A DNA stretch of 8,032 nt from Lachnospiraceae bacterium (GCA_014804285.1 JAAVAA010000031.1:1-8032); one strand, 5' to 3'; shown: positions 1 through 5,835, counted from the stretch's first letter. Notes: a model not told the origin generated them from the letters alone. Numbers and translations are program-made.

Positions 1-387
1 GGTTGTTCCGGTAGGAATCTGTACACATAATTCTCCATTTTCACCGGGTGTTTTCTTAACTGAATAAGAATCGCAAAGATAGACCAGTGCCATAATGATC
101 TCCTGCCCCGTAACCTTCTTCAATTCTTCCTTGGCTTCATTGATGTATGCAATAAGTTCCTCGTCCTCATCATACTCTTCCGACTCCAGCATATCATAGT
201 CTTCCGGAAGTTCTTCCTCATCTCCTGTAAATTCTTCTTCATCTTCCGTATCTTCTTCCGATTCTGCGGCATCTCCTAAGTCCTGCATATCATCTCCTGC
301 AAGTTCCGTAGCAGAAACAGGTATAGCTGCCCCCAGCAAAAGAATAAAGCTCATCATAAAAATAAGTATACGCTTACACTTTTTCAT
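1..387 (-). CDS. Secreted protein with highly acidic linker, 3' end outside window (partial)
   Basis: The frame is open from an ATG at 387 to the window edge, giving the first 129 residues. Residues 1-26 form a typical Sec signal peptide: basic start (MKKCKR), hydrophobic core around 7-22, and a likely cut after PVSA. Residues 31-77 are an extremely acidic, low-complexity stretch with 28 Asp/Glu out of 47. From about residue 78 a folded domain seems to begin (an EAKEELKKVTGQE helix, then VYLCDSYSVKKTPGENG), resembling the start of a bacterial SH3-like cell-wall domain. That resemblance is inference, and the catalytic part, if any, is off the window. An AGAGGA ribosome binding site lies 5 nt before the ATG, and a sigma-A-like promoter sits at 436-464. 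The protein is probably exported to the cell surface or wall; its function is unknown. Confidence 0.8.
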   Translation of the reverse strand, partial: MKKCKRILIFMMSFILLLGAAIPVSATELAGDDMQDLGDAAESEEDTEDEEEFTGDEEELPEDYDMLESEEYDEDEELIAYINEAKEELKKVTGQEIIMALVYLCDSYSVKKTPGENGELCVQIPTGTT

Positions 388-435
388 TGGTATCCTCTTA
401 TCTGTCATTTTTTAGGGTATTCGTTTACATAATAC

Positions 436-464
436 ACCTTACTATATTAAAAAAATTATGTCAA
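436..464 (-). promoter_or_regulatory. Sigma-A-like promoter for the secreted-protein gene
   Basis: On the minus strand a perfect TTGACA (464-459) is followed after 17 nt by TAAGGT (441-436), which matches the -10 consensus at the first, second and last bases. Transcription would start near 428, leaving about 40 nt of leader before the ATG at 387. The -35 box lies only 2 nt beyond the terminator hairpin of the upstream gene. This is prediction from sequence only. Confidence 0.5.
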
Positions 465-466
465 CC

Positions 467-518
467 AAAAAAGGGGATTTCGAACCAGAACCTTCGTTCC
501 GTTGATATCCCCTTTTTT
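467..518 (-). terminator. Rho-independent terminator of the PRTase-like gene
   Basis: AAAAAAGGGGAT (467-478) and ATCCCCTTTTTT (507-518) form a perfect 12-bp stem, with a 28-nt loop that can itself fold through GAAC/GTTC segments. On the minus strand the GC stem is followed by six T, about 50 nt after the stop codon of the 570-1211 gene. The plus-strand copy also ends in six T, so the hairpin could work in both directions. Confidence 0.85.
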
Positions 519-569
519 ACATTTCATATCATTTTCTACAGCATATTTCCAGCATTGCCGAATCACAAC

Positions 570-1211
570 CTAAATAATTCTTGAATATCCAAATCCATTG
601 GCCAGTGCATCAATCGGCTGCTTCTCTTTGCATAAGCAGCACCCCTCCGGATTGAATGCCTTATAATCCGGAATATCTGCAATCGTGAACAGTGATTTAA
701 TAGGAATTCCCATAGCACTGTTTGCTGCGCTGAATACAGCGCTGATACCGCTGATGGTTGCTCCATAATAGCTGAGCGCCTGCCCAACCTTCACAATTGT
801 CTGTCCGGTTGTTGCGGAAGCAAGTAAAAGCAATACATTCTTTCCTTTTATCATCGGAATATAATTTTCACGGAAAAGAATCTGTCCGGTATTTGCATAC
901 TCCGGCGTAATAATATAAATGGTGTTATGAGCATTCATAGAATATACACCCGCCCGGGTCAGTTCCTCTGCCAGAAATGCCCCGATGATTTCACAGCCGT
1001 CAATGCAGACAATGGTATCCACTACTGTGGATGCCGAAATCTGTCCTCCAAGTTCCTTGGCAACCATTAATGCCTCGTTCAGTCTGGATTTCAGGGTTGT
1101 CATATCCAGAAAATAATTTACGTGGGAGTTAGGTGTTACAAAGTGTCCTGGTATTGCTTTCAAAACTACATTTGGATGTGCTTTCGATTGAATTCTTATC
1201 ATGTCCTGCAT
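570..1211 (-). CDS. Orotate phosphoribosyltransferase-like protein with altered PRPP loop
   Basis: A 213-residue protein with the layout of the type I phosphoribosyltransferase family (OPRT-like). The N-terminal part has PGHFVTPNSHVNYFLDM (21-37). A hydrophobic strand ends in DGCEIIGAFLAEEL (71-84). The region normally carrying the PRPP-binding loop is VLLLLASATTGQT (126-138). In active PRTases this loop reads hhhhDDxxTTG; here both Asp positions are Leu130 and Ala131, while the TTG part is kept. A CxxC (C191, C194) sits near the C-terminus. The start at 1211 is supported by AAAGGAGGT with an 8-nt spacer. The gene appears monocistronic, with its own promoter (1285-1314) and terminator (467-518). 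It would often be annotated as pyrE, but OPRT activity is doubtful given the missing acidic pair; a regulatory, nucleotide-binding or altered-substrate role is possible. Confidence 0.8.
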   Translation of the reverse strand: MQDMIRIQSKAHPNVVLKAIPGHFVTPNSHVNYFLDMTTLKSRLNEALMVAKELGGQISASTVVDTIVCIDGCEIIGAFLAEELTRAGVYSMNAHNTIYIITPEYANTGQILFRENYIPMIKGKNVLLLLASATTGQTIVKVGQALSYYGATISGISAVFSAANSAMGIPIKSLFTIADIPDYKAFNPEGCCLCKEKQPIDALANGFGYSRII

Positions 1212-1284
1212 ATGACATACCTCCTTTTATAGCGCGGCTGCTTTTTGCGTCTTTTTCTCGCCAACAAAAAAATTGTGCCGCAAT

Positions 1285-1314
1285 ATTATAATTCTATTGT
1301 AAGATATTACACAA
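1285..1314 (-). promoter_or_regulatory. Sigma-A-like promoter for the PRTase-like gene
   Basis: On the minus strand, TTGTGT (1314-1309) and a perfect TATAAT (1290-1285) are separated by 18 nt. The start of transcription would be near 1278, giving a leader of roughly 65 nt that carries the AAAGGAGGT ribosome binding site. The leader contains a weak GCGGC/GCCGC pairing (1277-1281 with 1234-1238). The -35 box overlaps a TTGT-N10-ACAA palindrome. Confidence 0.55.
1297..1314. promoter_or_regulatory. Possible Rex-like operator (TTGT-N10-ACAA)
   Basis: TTGT at 1297-1300 and ACAA at 1311-1314 form the outer arms of an 18-nt imperfect palindrome, the same geometry as operators of the NADH-sensing repressor Rex (TTGT, ten bases, ACAA). 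It covers the -35 box and most of the spacer of the leftward promoter, where a repressor would block it. Only the outer four base pairs and the central four bases are symmetric, so a chance match in AT-rich DNA is quite possible. Confidence 0.2.
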
Positions 1315-1333
1315 TTTAATTCAATATATTTAT

Positions 1334-1362
1334 TTGTCTTTCCTCCTTTCGTATGCTATACT
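1334..1362 (+). promoter_or_regulatory. Extended -10 promoter for the zinc-finger membrane protein gene
   Basis: TTGTCT (1334-1339) and TATACT (1357-1362) are 17 nt apart, and TGC directly before the -10 (1354-1356) makes a perfect extended -10. Transcription would start near 1369, with about 43 nt of leader and a GAGGAGGG ribosome binding site (1397-1404) 7 nt before the ATG. It is divergent from the promoter at 1285-1314; the two -35 boxes are 19 nt apart. Confidence 0.65.
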
Positions 1363-1411
1363 TTTTTCATTGTACATTACATAATTATATAGGGATGAGG
1401 AGGGATTTTTT

Positions 1412-2395
1412 ATGTACAACAAAGTTAAAAAATTTGCTGTAAGCAGTGGATTGACCGTTGAAGAAAAAGCGGGAATTGCTTACGGAAACTTCGGCGGATA
1501 TTTTGTGGTCATCCATCAGGATCCTGCAACACCGGCACGTCATACGGTTCAGCTTTGGGTAAAGCCCGGTGATATTACGCCCGTTCCTGCTATCGTGGAT
1601 TTTGTCAACCAATGCCCATCCAAATACAAATATCTCAACACTGCTTCCTACAGCGGCACCAAGATCATTGCCGAATTCTGGGGAACCGGCTTTAAATGGG
1701 GTTCTGAATATACCCCCTGCATAGAGTCTTTTTTGAAAGAACTGACCGACTACTGTCGAAGCAATCAACTGGTCACCTGCTGTGAATCCTGTGGGGGCGA
1801 CCTCGGTCTTTCACTCTATCAAATTGAATCCGGGGAACATATGCTCTGCTCTTCCTGTTATGCCAATACCGCTGACCAGATTCACCAGCACATGAATCAG
1901 GAAGCAAAAAAGGGAAACGGTAATGTGATCGGCGGTATCGTCGGCGCTTTCTTAGGCGCTCTTATCGGTGTTGTTTTGTGGGTTCTTATCTATCAATTAG
2001 GATATATTTCCGCTCTTGTCGGTGCCGTTATGGTGATATGCGCCCTGAAGGGTTACGAGCTGCTGGGGGGAAGGCTTAATGTTCTGGGCATCATCATAAG
2101 CTGCGTTATTTCTGCCCTGATGCTGTTATTGTCCGAGCAAATCTGCCTTGCCATTGAAATCTACAGCGCTTTTCATAATGTATACAGCATCACCTTTTTT
2201 GACGCATTCACTTCCACCACAGCCTTTCTGGAAGATTCCGAAGTGCTCACTTCTGTAGCTTTTGATTTGATTATGGGGTACATTTTGATGATCGTAGGAG
2301 CTGCCGGATCGGTGCACGCTGCCTACAAAAAGAATAAAGCCACAGTTGATTCCCGCATGGTGACATCGATCACAAGCACAAACAATATACATTGA
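1412..2395 (+). CDS. Zinc-finger four-TM membrane protein of unknown function
   Basis: A 327-residue protein I do not recognise as a named family. Residues 1-120 form a soluble alpha/beta domain with aromatic-rich segments (YGNFGGYFVVIHQD, TVQLWVKPGD). Next come two CxxC pairs, CESC (124-127) and CSSC (146-149), 18 residues apart, which look like a zinc ribbon or treble clef. A charged linker (EAKKGNGN) leads to a glycine-zipper membrane helix (about 173-194) and three more hydrophobic helices (about 199-214, 223-243, 283-303). The polar segment 250-282 would lie between the third and fourth helices. Lysines before the first helix and after the last (YKKNK) predict both ends in the cytoplasm. 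It is the only plus-strand gene here, has its own promoter (1334-1362), and shares a bidirectional terminator with sigF. No enzymatic motif is visible. Confidence 0.9.
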   Translation: MYNKVKKFAVSSGLTVEEKAGIAYGNFGGYFVVIHQDPATPARHTVQLWVKPGDITPVPAIVDFVNQCPSKYKYLNTASYSGTKIIAEFWGTGFKWGSEYTPCIESFLKELTDYCRSNQLVTCCESCGGDLGLSLYQIESGEHMLCSSCYANTADQIHQHMNQEAKKGNGNVIGGIVGAFLGALIGVVLWVLIYQLGYISALVGAVMVICALKGYELLGGRLNVLGIIISCVISALMLLLSEQICLAIEIYSAFHNVYSITFFDAFTSTTAFLEDSEVLTSVAFDLIMGYILMIVGAAGSVHAAYKKNKATVDSRMVTSITSTNNIH

Positions 2396-2443
2396 TTAGT
2401 ACGATGAGAAACAACGCTTTGCGATCCGTTCTTACATTAATAC

Positions 2444-2479
2444 AAAGCCCTCTGCCAGTTTTCACTGACAGAGGGCTTT
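2444..2479. terminator. Bidirectional terminator between the membrane protein gene and sigF
   Basis: AAAGCCCTCTG (2444-2454) pairs perfectly with CAGAGGGCTTT (2469-2479). The stem extends by CAG/CTG past one mismatch to a 6-nt loop. On the plus strand it is followed by TTTCTCATTGTTTTT; on the minus strand by TTTGTATT. It lies between convergent stop codons (2395 on plus, 2481-2483 on minus) and starts only 1 nt after the sigF stop. Confidence 0.85.
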
Positions 2480-2480
2480 C

Positions 2481-3212
2481 TCATTGTTTTTCTTCCGCAA
2501 TCTTCTGCCTCATTCCAAGCAGAATTCTTTTCTCCATTCTACTTACCTGAACCTGACTGATTCCCAACATCCTTGCGACTTCTGTCTGTGTCTTGTCTTG
2601 ATAGTAACGTAAAATGATCAGTTTCTGTTCTTCTTTTCCGAGTCCGTCCAGCAACTGTTGAATCAAAAGACTGTTCAGAACCTCCTCGTGCGCGCTTTCT
2701 GATTTATCCGCAAGCTGATCCACCATAAAAATTTCATTTCCATCATTTTGATAAACCGATTTATATATAGACTCCACTTGAACGTTTGCTTCTAAGGCAA
2801 GCACCACATCTTCCACCCCAAGGGCTGTTTCCTCCGCCACCTCATCAAGAGATGGCTCTCTGCCTAATTTCCCGGCAAGCATCTCCCTTGCATGTCCGAT
2901 TTTTATTCCGTTTTCTTTCAAATTTCTTGAAATTTTTATCATTCCGTCATCTCTGATAAAGCGCTTAATTTCTCCGGAAATTAAAGGAACTGCATAAGTA
3001 GAAAATTTAACCTGATATCCTGTATCAAATTTATCAATCGCCTTGATAAGGCCGATCACACCTATCTGAAAAAGATCCTCTGCCTCATATCCCCGCCCCA
3101 AAAAGCGCTTTACAATATGACGTACCAGTCCCAGATTCTGTTCGATCAGTACTTCTCTTGCTTCCTTTTCTCCTGCCCGTGCCTTTTCGATCAGTACTGA
3201 ATTTTCAACCAT
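2481..3212 (-). CDS. sigF: RNA polymerase sporulation sigma factor SigF (SpoIIAC)
   Basis: Forespore-specific sigma factor that, once released from SpoIIAB, directs early forespore transcription. The 243 residues follow the sigma-70 family layout. Region 2 (about 18-90) has DLFQIGVIGLIKAIDKFD (46-63, core binding), FSTYA (70-74) and GEIKRFIRDD (80-89, -10 recognition). Region 3 spans about 95-175 and includes YQNDGNEIFMVDQLADKS. Region 4.2 is a helix-turn-helix (TQTEVARMLGISQVQVSRME, 208-227) for -35 recognition. It aligns by eye along its length with B. subtilis SigF but is about 12 residues shorter at the N-terminus. The start at 3212 is supported by GAGGAG 7 nt upstream. Only 3 nt separate it from the spoIIAB stop, so the two are probably translationally coupled. 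The gene ends directly at the terminator; no spoVA genes follow. Confidence 0.97.
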   Translation of the reverse strand: MVENSVLIEKARAGEKEAREVLIEQNLGLVRHIVKRFLGRGYEAEDLFQIGVIGLIKAIDKFDTGYQVKFSTYAVPLISGEIKRFIRDDGMIKISRNLKENGIKIGHAREMLAGKLGREPSLDEVAEETALGVEDVVLALEANVQVESIYKSVYQNDGNEIFMVDQLADKSESAHEEVLNSLLIQQLLDGLGKEEQKLIILRYYQDKTQTEVARMLGISQVQVSRMEKRILLGMRQKIAEEKQ

Positions 3213-3215
3213 ATC

Positions 3216-3734
3216 TCACTCCTCTTGCTTAATCCATGATATGGTTCCCAGTTTCTTTTTCATTCGTACGAGAGTCCCCCCAAAAGGTTCTGAAATCACC
3301 TCTAAATCATCCATAAATGCCTCCATAAATGCAAATCCCATCCCTGACCGGTCCATGTCCGGTCTGGTCGTAAAAAGGGGTTCCATTGCACGGTCAATAT
3401 CTGCAATCCCTTTCCCAGTGTCCTGCACTTCTACATGTAATACATCTTCCACTATCTTGCAGTGCAGATACACCTGATTTTTCCCTTTCTGCCCGGTTGT
3501 TCCCGGAAACTCTTCATCATAGCCATGAATAATCGCATTGGTTACCGCTTCCGAAACAGCTGTTTTGATATCTGAAATTTCTTCTACTGTTGGATTTAAC
3601 GGCGTTACGAATGCTGCCACTGCAACCCTTGCAAATGCCTCGTTCACCGAAACAGCGTCAAAGGACAGCCTCATTTCATTTTCCAAAATGGTATTCCTAT
3701 TCATTTCATTTTTAATTCTCTGTTCTGTCTCCAT
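3216..3734 (-). CDS. spoIIAB: Anti-sigma-F factor and serine kinase SpoIIAB
   Basis: GHKL-fold protein that holds sigma-F inactive and phosphorylates SpoIIAA. Visible motifs are the N-box SEAVTNAIIHGY (61-72, Glu62 and Asn66), the G1 box DTGKGI (105-110), PLFTTRP (119-125) in the ATP lid, and the G2 box SGMGF (130-134). NEAFARV (31-37) matches the region whose Arg contacts sigma-F in B. subtilis. An insertion (about 74-86, FPGTTGQKGKNQ) lengthens the segment after the N-box. The start is uncertain. The ATG at 3734 gives 172 residues but has only a distant AAAAGG (14 nt). A TTG at 3686 has AGGA 8 nt upstream and starts ENEMRLSF, matching the B. subtilis start KNEMHLEF, giving 156 residues. It is the middle gene of spoIIA, 38 nt after spoIIAA if the ATG is used. 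Confidence 0.96.
   Translation of the reverse strand: METEQRIKNEMNRNTILENEMRLSFDAVSVNEAFARVAVAAFVTPLNPTVEEISDIKTAVSEAVTNAIIHGYDEEFPGTTGQKGKNQVYLHCKIVEDVLHVEVQDTGKGIADIDRAMEPLFTTRPDMDRSGMGFAFMEAFMDDLEVISEPFGGTLVRMKKKLGTISWIKQEE
3684..3698 (-). promoter_or_regulatory. Alternative spoIIAB start: AGGA and TTG codon
   Basis: On the minus strand AGGA (3698-3695) lies 8 nt before an in-frame TTG (3686-3684). Starting here would trim 16 residues and place the start exactly where B. subtilis SpoIIAB begins. The spacing is better than for the upstream ATG at 3734. AGGA is only a partial ribosome binding site, so the choice stays open. Confidence 0.4.
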
Positions 3735-3772
3735 AATCTGTTCACTAACCTTTTCCTTTCCGTTTCGGTATT

Positions 3773-4081
3773 CTACTCCATAATTTCTACAATTTTATGT
3801 AAACCGCATATCATTAATGTACGCTTTATCCTTGTATCTGCATTGATTGCAAATACCTTTCCACCAAAATATGATATCTTCTTGTATCTTCCAATAATAA
3901 CGCCAATTCCTGAGCTATCCATGAATCGTGTGGTTTCAAAATCAAAAACCACGTTTCCAATTCCCTCCTTCATGATATACTCATCTGCTATTTTACTTAT
4001 GTAAACTGACTTGTGGTGATCCACTTCTTCCGGCATTCTGACCATCAGATAATTATCAATCACCTTAAAATTATCTTCCAT
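3773..4081 (-). CDS. spoIIAA: Anti-sigma-F factor antagonist SpoIIAA
   Basis: STAS-domain protein. In its unphosphorylated form it binds SpoIIAB and frees sigma-F; SpoIIAB inactivates it by serine phosphorylation, and SpoIIE reverses this. The 102 residues cover the whole domain: PEEVDHHKS (18-25) matches the GELDHHT segment of B. subtilis SpoIIAA. FMDSSGIGVIIGRYK (53-67) is the phosphorylation loop, with Ser56 at the position of B. subtilis Ser58. ICGLHKIVEI (91-100) is the last conserved segment. It lacks the roughly 15-residue C-terminal tail of the B. subtilis protein. The ATG at 4081 has a GAGGTG ribosome binding site 4 nt upstream. It is the first gene of the operon; I could not find a convincing sigma-H promoter in 4082-4253, although spoIIA is sigma-H dependent in Bacillus. 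Confidence 0.95.
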   Translation of the reverse strand: MEDNFKVIDNYLMVRMPEEVDHHKSVYISKIADEYIMKEGIGNVVFDFETTRFMDSSGIGVIIGRYKKISYFGGKVFAINADTRIKRTLMICGLHKIVEIME

Positions 4082-4128
4082 ATTTCACCTCATTTCCTTT
4101 TACTTTGTGATCGGGCAGGGATGCTTTT

Positions 4129-4190
4129 CCTCTGCTCGTCGTGCATTGCGCATGCCGCAAAGCGGCAAATTCCTCGATGCGCCTCTGCAC
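4129..4190. repeat. GC-rich nested palindrome flanked by 7-bp direct repeats
   Basis: Three nested pairings share one axis. The outer is GTGCA (4141-4145) with TGCAC (4186-4190). The middle is GCGCAT (4148-4153) with ATGCGC (4177-4182). The inner hairpin is TGCCGC (4153-4158) with GCGGCA (4162-4167), loop AAA. CCTCTGC occurs as a direct repeat at 4129-4135 and 4182-4188. No T-run follows on either strand, so it is not a simple terminator. It is noticeably more GC-rich than the DNA around it and sits in the only sizeable gap before spoIIAA. It could be a REP- or MITE-like interspersed element, or a leader structure of spoIIA mRNA. Confidence 0.5.
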
Positions 4191-4192
4191 AT

Positions 4193-4225
4193 AAAAAAGA
4201 GAACACCATTATTGTGTTCTCTTTT
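4193..4225 (-). terminator. Rho-independent terminator after the zinc-ribbon TPR gene
   Basis: AAAAGAGAACAC (4195-4206) and GTGTTCTCTTTT (4214-4225) form a perfect 12-bp stem with a 7-nt loop. On the minus strand it is followed by a run of six T (4198-4193). It begins 28 nt after the stop codon of the 4254-5681 gene and separates that gene group from spoIIA. Confidence 0.88.
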
Positions 4226-4253
4226 GTAGTCACTTTATTTCTGATCTGCTTAT

Positions 4254-5681
4254 TTACTCTGCATTATTAATCTCTGCAAGAGCAGTTTCTGATTTGTTTG
4301 CAAAATCTGTATCCGGGAAATTGTCAATCACCTGTGCATAAGCTTCTTTTGCCTTATCATCATCGCCATTCCGATGATAACTGTTCCCGAGATAAAACAG
4401 AGCTTCGCTTTTTGTATTATCATATTGCCATGCTTTTTGGAGATTGGGAATTGCCGCCTCGTAATTCTCCCCACGATAGCTCTCATAACCGGCATTATAG
4501 TAATAATCCACCAAATTGACACCAATGATCTCGATCAGTCTGCCATACAAGGTCTGGAATGCCTCCGAGCGCTCTTTATCCGCTGCTTCTTCATCCTCTT
4601 CCGCCGCATCAATCGTCTCAAGATAAGAAGCGATCCTTTCAATATTCTCCGGCTCCTCCAGATAAGCATTCACTGCCATCATAAGTCCGTCTGACACCAT
4701 CACCGCTCCGCTGGTATCCTGATATATCGCAAGCTCTTCTTCGAGCTGTGTATTATCATCAGTCAGCTTTTGAACCTTTTGTTCCAGCTCATCAATAGTT
4801 GCCGTCTTTGCATCTGACTGCTCGCTTACAGTACGGAGCTTAGCATTAATATCTGCCTTGGCAGACTGTATCTGTCCCGGAAGTATCAAAAAACATGCAA
4901 TGGCAATGCCTATGATCACGCCTATCCCAAGATTTAAAAGAGTAGATATACCCCGTGGTTCCTTTTTATTCATGGGCTGAATAATCGTCTCATTGCCGCT
5001 CTGATAACGCATTACATGATCGTTATTGCTCTTTTTCTTTGGTGTGTTTCTTGCCGGTTCCTCCGGCATCAGCATATGCTCGACTTCTTTCAAATAACGC
5101 AGTGTTGTAGTATTATTTGCATCGATCTGAATGCATTTTGTGAGTTCCCGCTGCGCCTTCTCCCATTCTTCCGTATTGATATATAAAAGTGCCAAAAGCT
5201 GATGGGCACGAACATATTTGGGATTATAGGACAAAACCTTTTTCAGCTGTATCACTGCCAGATCCTGACTGTCCTGATAACAGTAAAGAAGTGCCTGATT
5301 ATATTTTTTGATTGTCTGGTTTATCGTATCCAGCCTGGCCTGATTGGTCTGAATCATATTAATATAATCATCCGCAATATTCTTTTTGGCTCTTAAATTC
5401 TTGCTGATTACCCACTCACTTAAAGCGGATACCGTCTCGCCCATTTCAAAATACACAAGTCCCAAAAGGTTCCTTGCATCAATATTATTTTTATTAAATT
5501 TTAAGCTCTGCCGTAAGCTGATAATTGCTCCGGATAAATCCCTTACCGTGGCTTTGTCCAAGCCATCATTATAGTAGTGATTGGACATATACATAATTTT
5601 CTTATAAAGTGCAACGTCTGCGCCACAGCCCGTACAAAAATCGTGTTCTGATAAACGGCATCCACAATTATAACAAATCAT
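4254..5681 (-). CDS. Membrane protein with N-terminal zinc ribbon, two TPR domains and coiled coil
   Basis: A 475-residue protein with a clear modular build. A zinc ribbon lies at the extreme N-terminus, with CYNC (3-6) and CTGC (16-19). A first TPR block spans about 25-205, with helical pairs such as NLLGLVYFEMGETVSALSEW (71-90) and HQLLALLYINTEEWEKAQRE (160-179). A basic linker (KKK, KKEPR) precedes a single membrane helix (about 248-268). A coiled coil runs about 275-322, with heptad-like TIDELEQKVQKLTDDNTQLE. An acidic stretch (357-372) leads to a C-terminal TPR pair (393-456). Positive charge before the helix predicts the zinc ribbon and first TPRs inside the cell, and the coiled coil and last TPRs outside. 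AGGAG lies 7 nt before the ATG. It follows the 49-codon ORF by 4 nt, so it is probably in the folC operon. It looks like a scaffold; function unknown. Confidence 0.9.
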   Translation of the reverse strand: MICYNCGCRLSEHDFCTGCGADVALYKKIMYMSNHYYNDGLDKATVRDLSGAIISLRQSLKFNKNNIDARNLLGLVYFEMGETVSALSEWVISKNLRAKKNIADDYINMIQTNQARLDTINQTIKKYNQALLYCYQDSQDLAVIQLKKVLSYNPKYVRAHQLLALLYINTEEWEKAQRELTKCIQIDANNTTTLRYLKEVEHMLMPEEPARNTPKKKSNNDHVMRYQSGNETIIQPMNKKEPRGISTLLNLGIGVIIGIAIACFLILPGQIQSAKADINAKLRTVSEQSDAKTATIDELEQKVQKLTDDNTQLEEELAIYQDTSGAVMVSDGLMMAVNAYLEEPENIERIASYLETIDAAEEDEEAADKERSEAFQTLYGRLIEIIGVNLVDYYYNAGYESYRGENYEAAIPNLQKAWQYDNTKSEALFYLGNSYHRNGDDDKAKEAYAQVIDNFPDTDFANKSETALAEINNAE

Positions 5682-5685
5682 GCCG

Positions 5686-5835
5686 TTACTCCTGTTCTTC
5701 TGTTCTGGGTTTATCCATCATCTTAATTAATATATCCGCCATATCTGTCAAATCCTGATTATAAATGGCTTCCTCTGCATCCTCCACCTCTAGGCTTGGA
5801 TGGAATTTCCTTAATTCTTCTTCAAAATCAATCAT
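5686..5835 (-). CDS. Small acidic protein of 49 residues, translationally coupled to folC
   Basis: A 49-codon ORF fills the gap between folC and the TPR gene. It starts MIDFEEELRKFHPSL, continues with VEDAEEAIYNQDLTDMADIL and ends TEEQE, stop TAA. Its ATG lies inside the folC end (the last 8 nt, ATGATTGA, are shared), and an AGGAG is 8 nt upstream. Its stop is 4 nt before the next ATG. This tight overlap, a good ribosome binding site and an uninterrupted frame between two real genes argue that it is translated. The protein is very acidic, probably all helical, with no signal peptide, cysteine or membrane segment. I do not recognise a family. It may be an adaptor for the TPR protein that follows, which is inference from position only. 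Confidence 0.75.
   Translation of the reverse strand: MIDFEEELRKFHPSLEVEDAEEAIYNQDLTDMADILIKMMDKPRTEEQE

Noticed and set aside
467..518. Minus-strand loop contains GGTTCGAAATCCCC, like a tRNA T-arm, suggesting a tRNA fragment or att site.
   Set aside because: The T-stem does not pair properly (only about two of five pairs), no other tRNA arms or CCA are near, and the region is fully explained as a terminator.
1754..1760. Perfect Spo0A box TGTCGAA.
   Set aside because: It is inside the coding sequence of the plus-strand gene and far from any promoter; a 7-base match is expected by chance.
1385..1768. 127-aa minus-strand ORF inside the plus-strand membrane protein gene.
   Set aside because: It is antisense to a gene with a strong promoter, ribosome binding site and domain structure; its translation shows no family features.
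4141..4190. Palindrome as a rho-independent terminator or attenuator.
   Set aside because: No T-run follows on either strand, and a proper terminator lies right next to it at 4193-4225.
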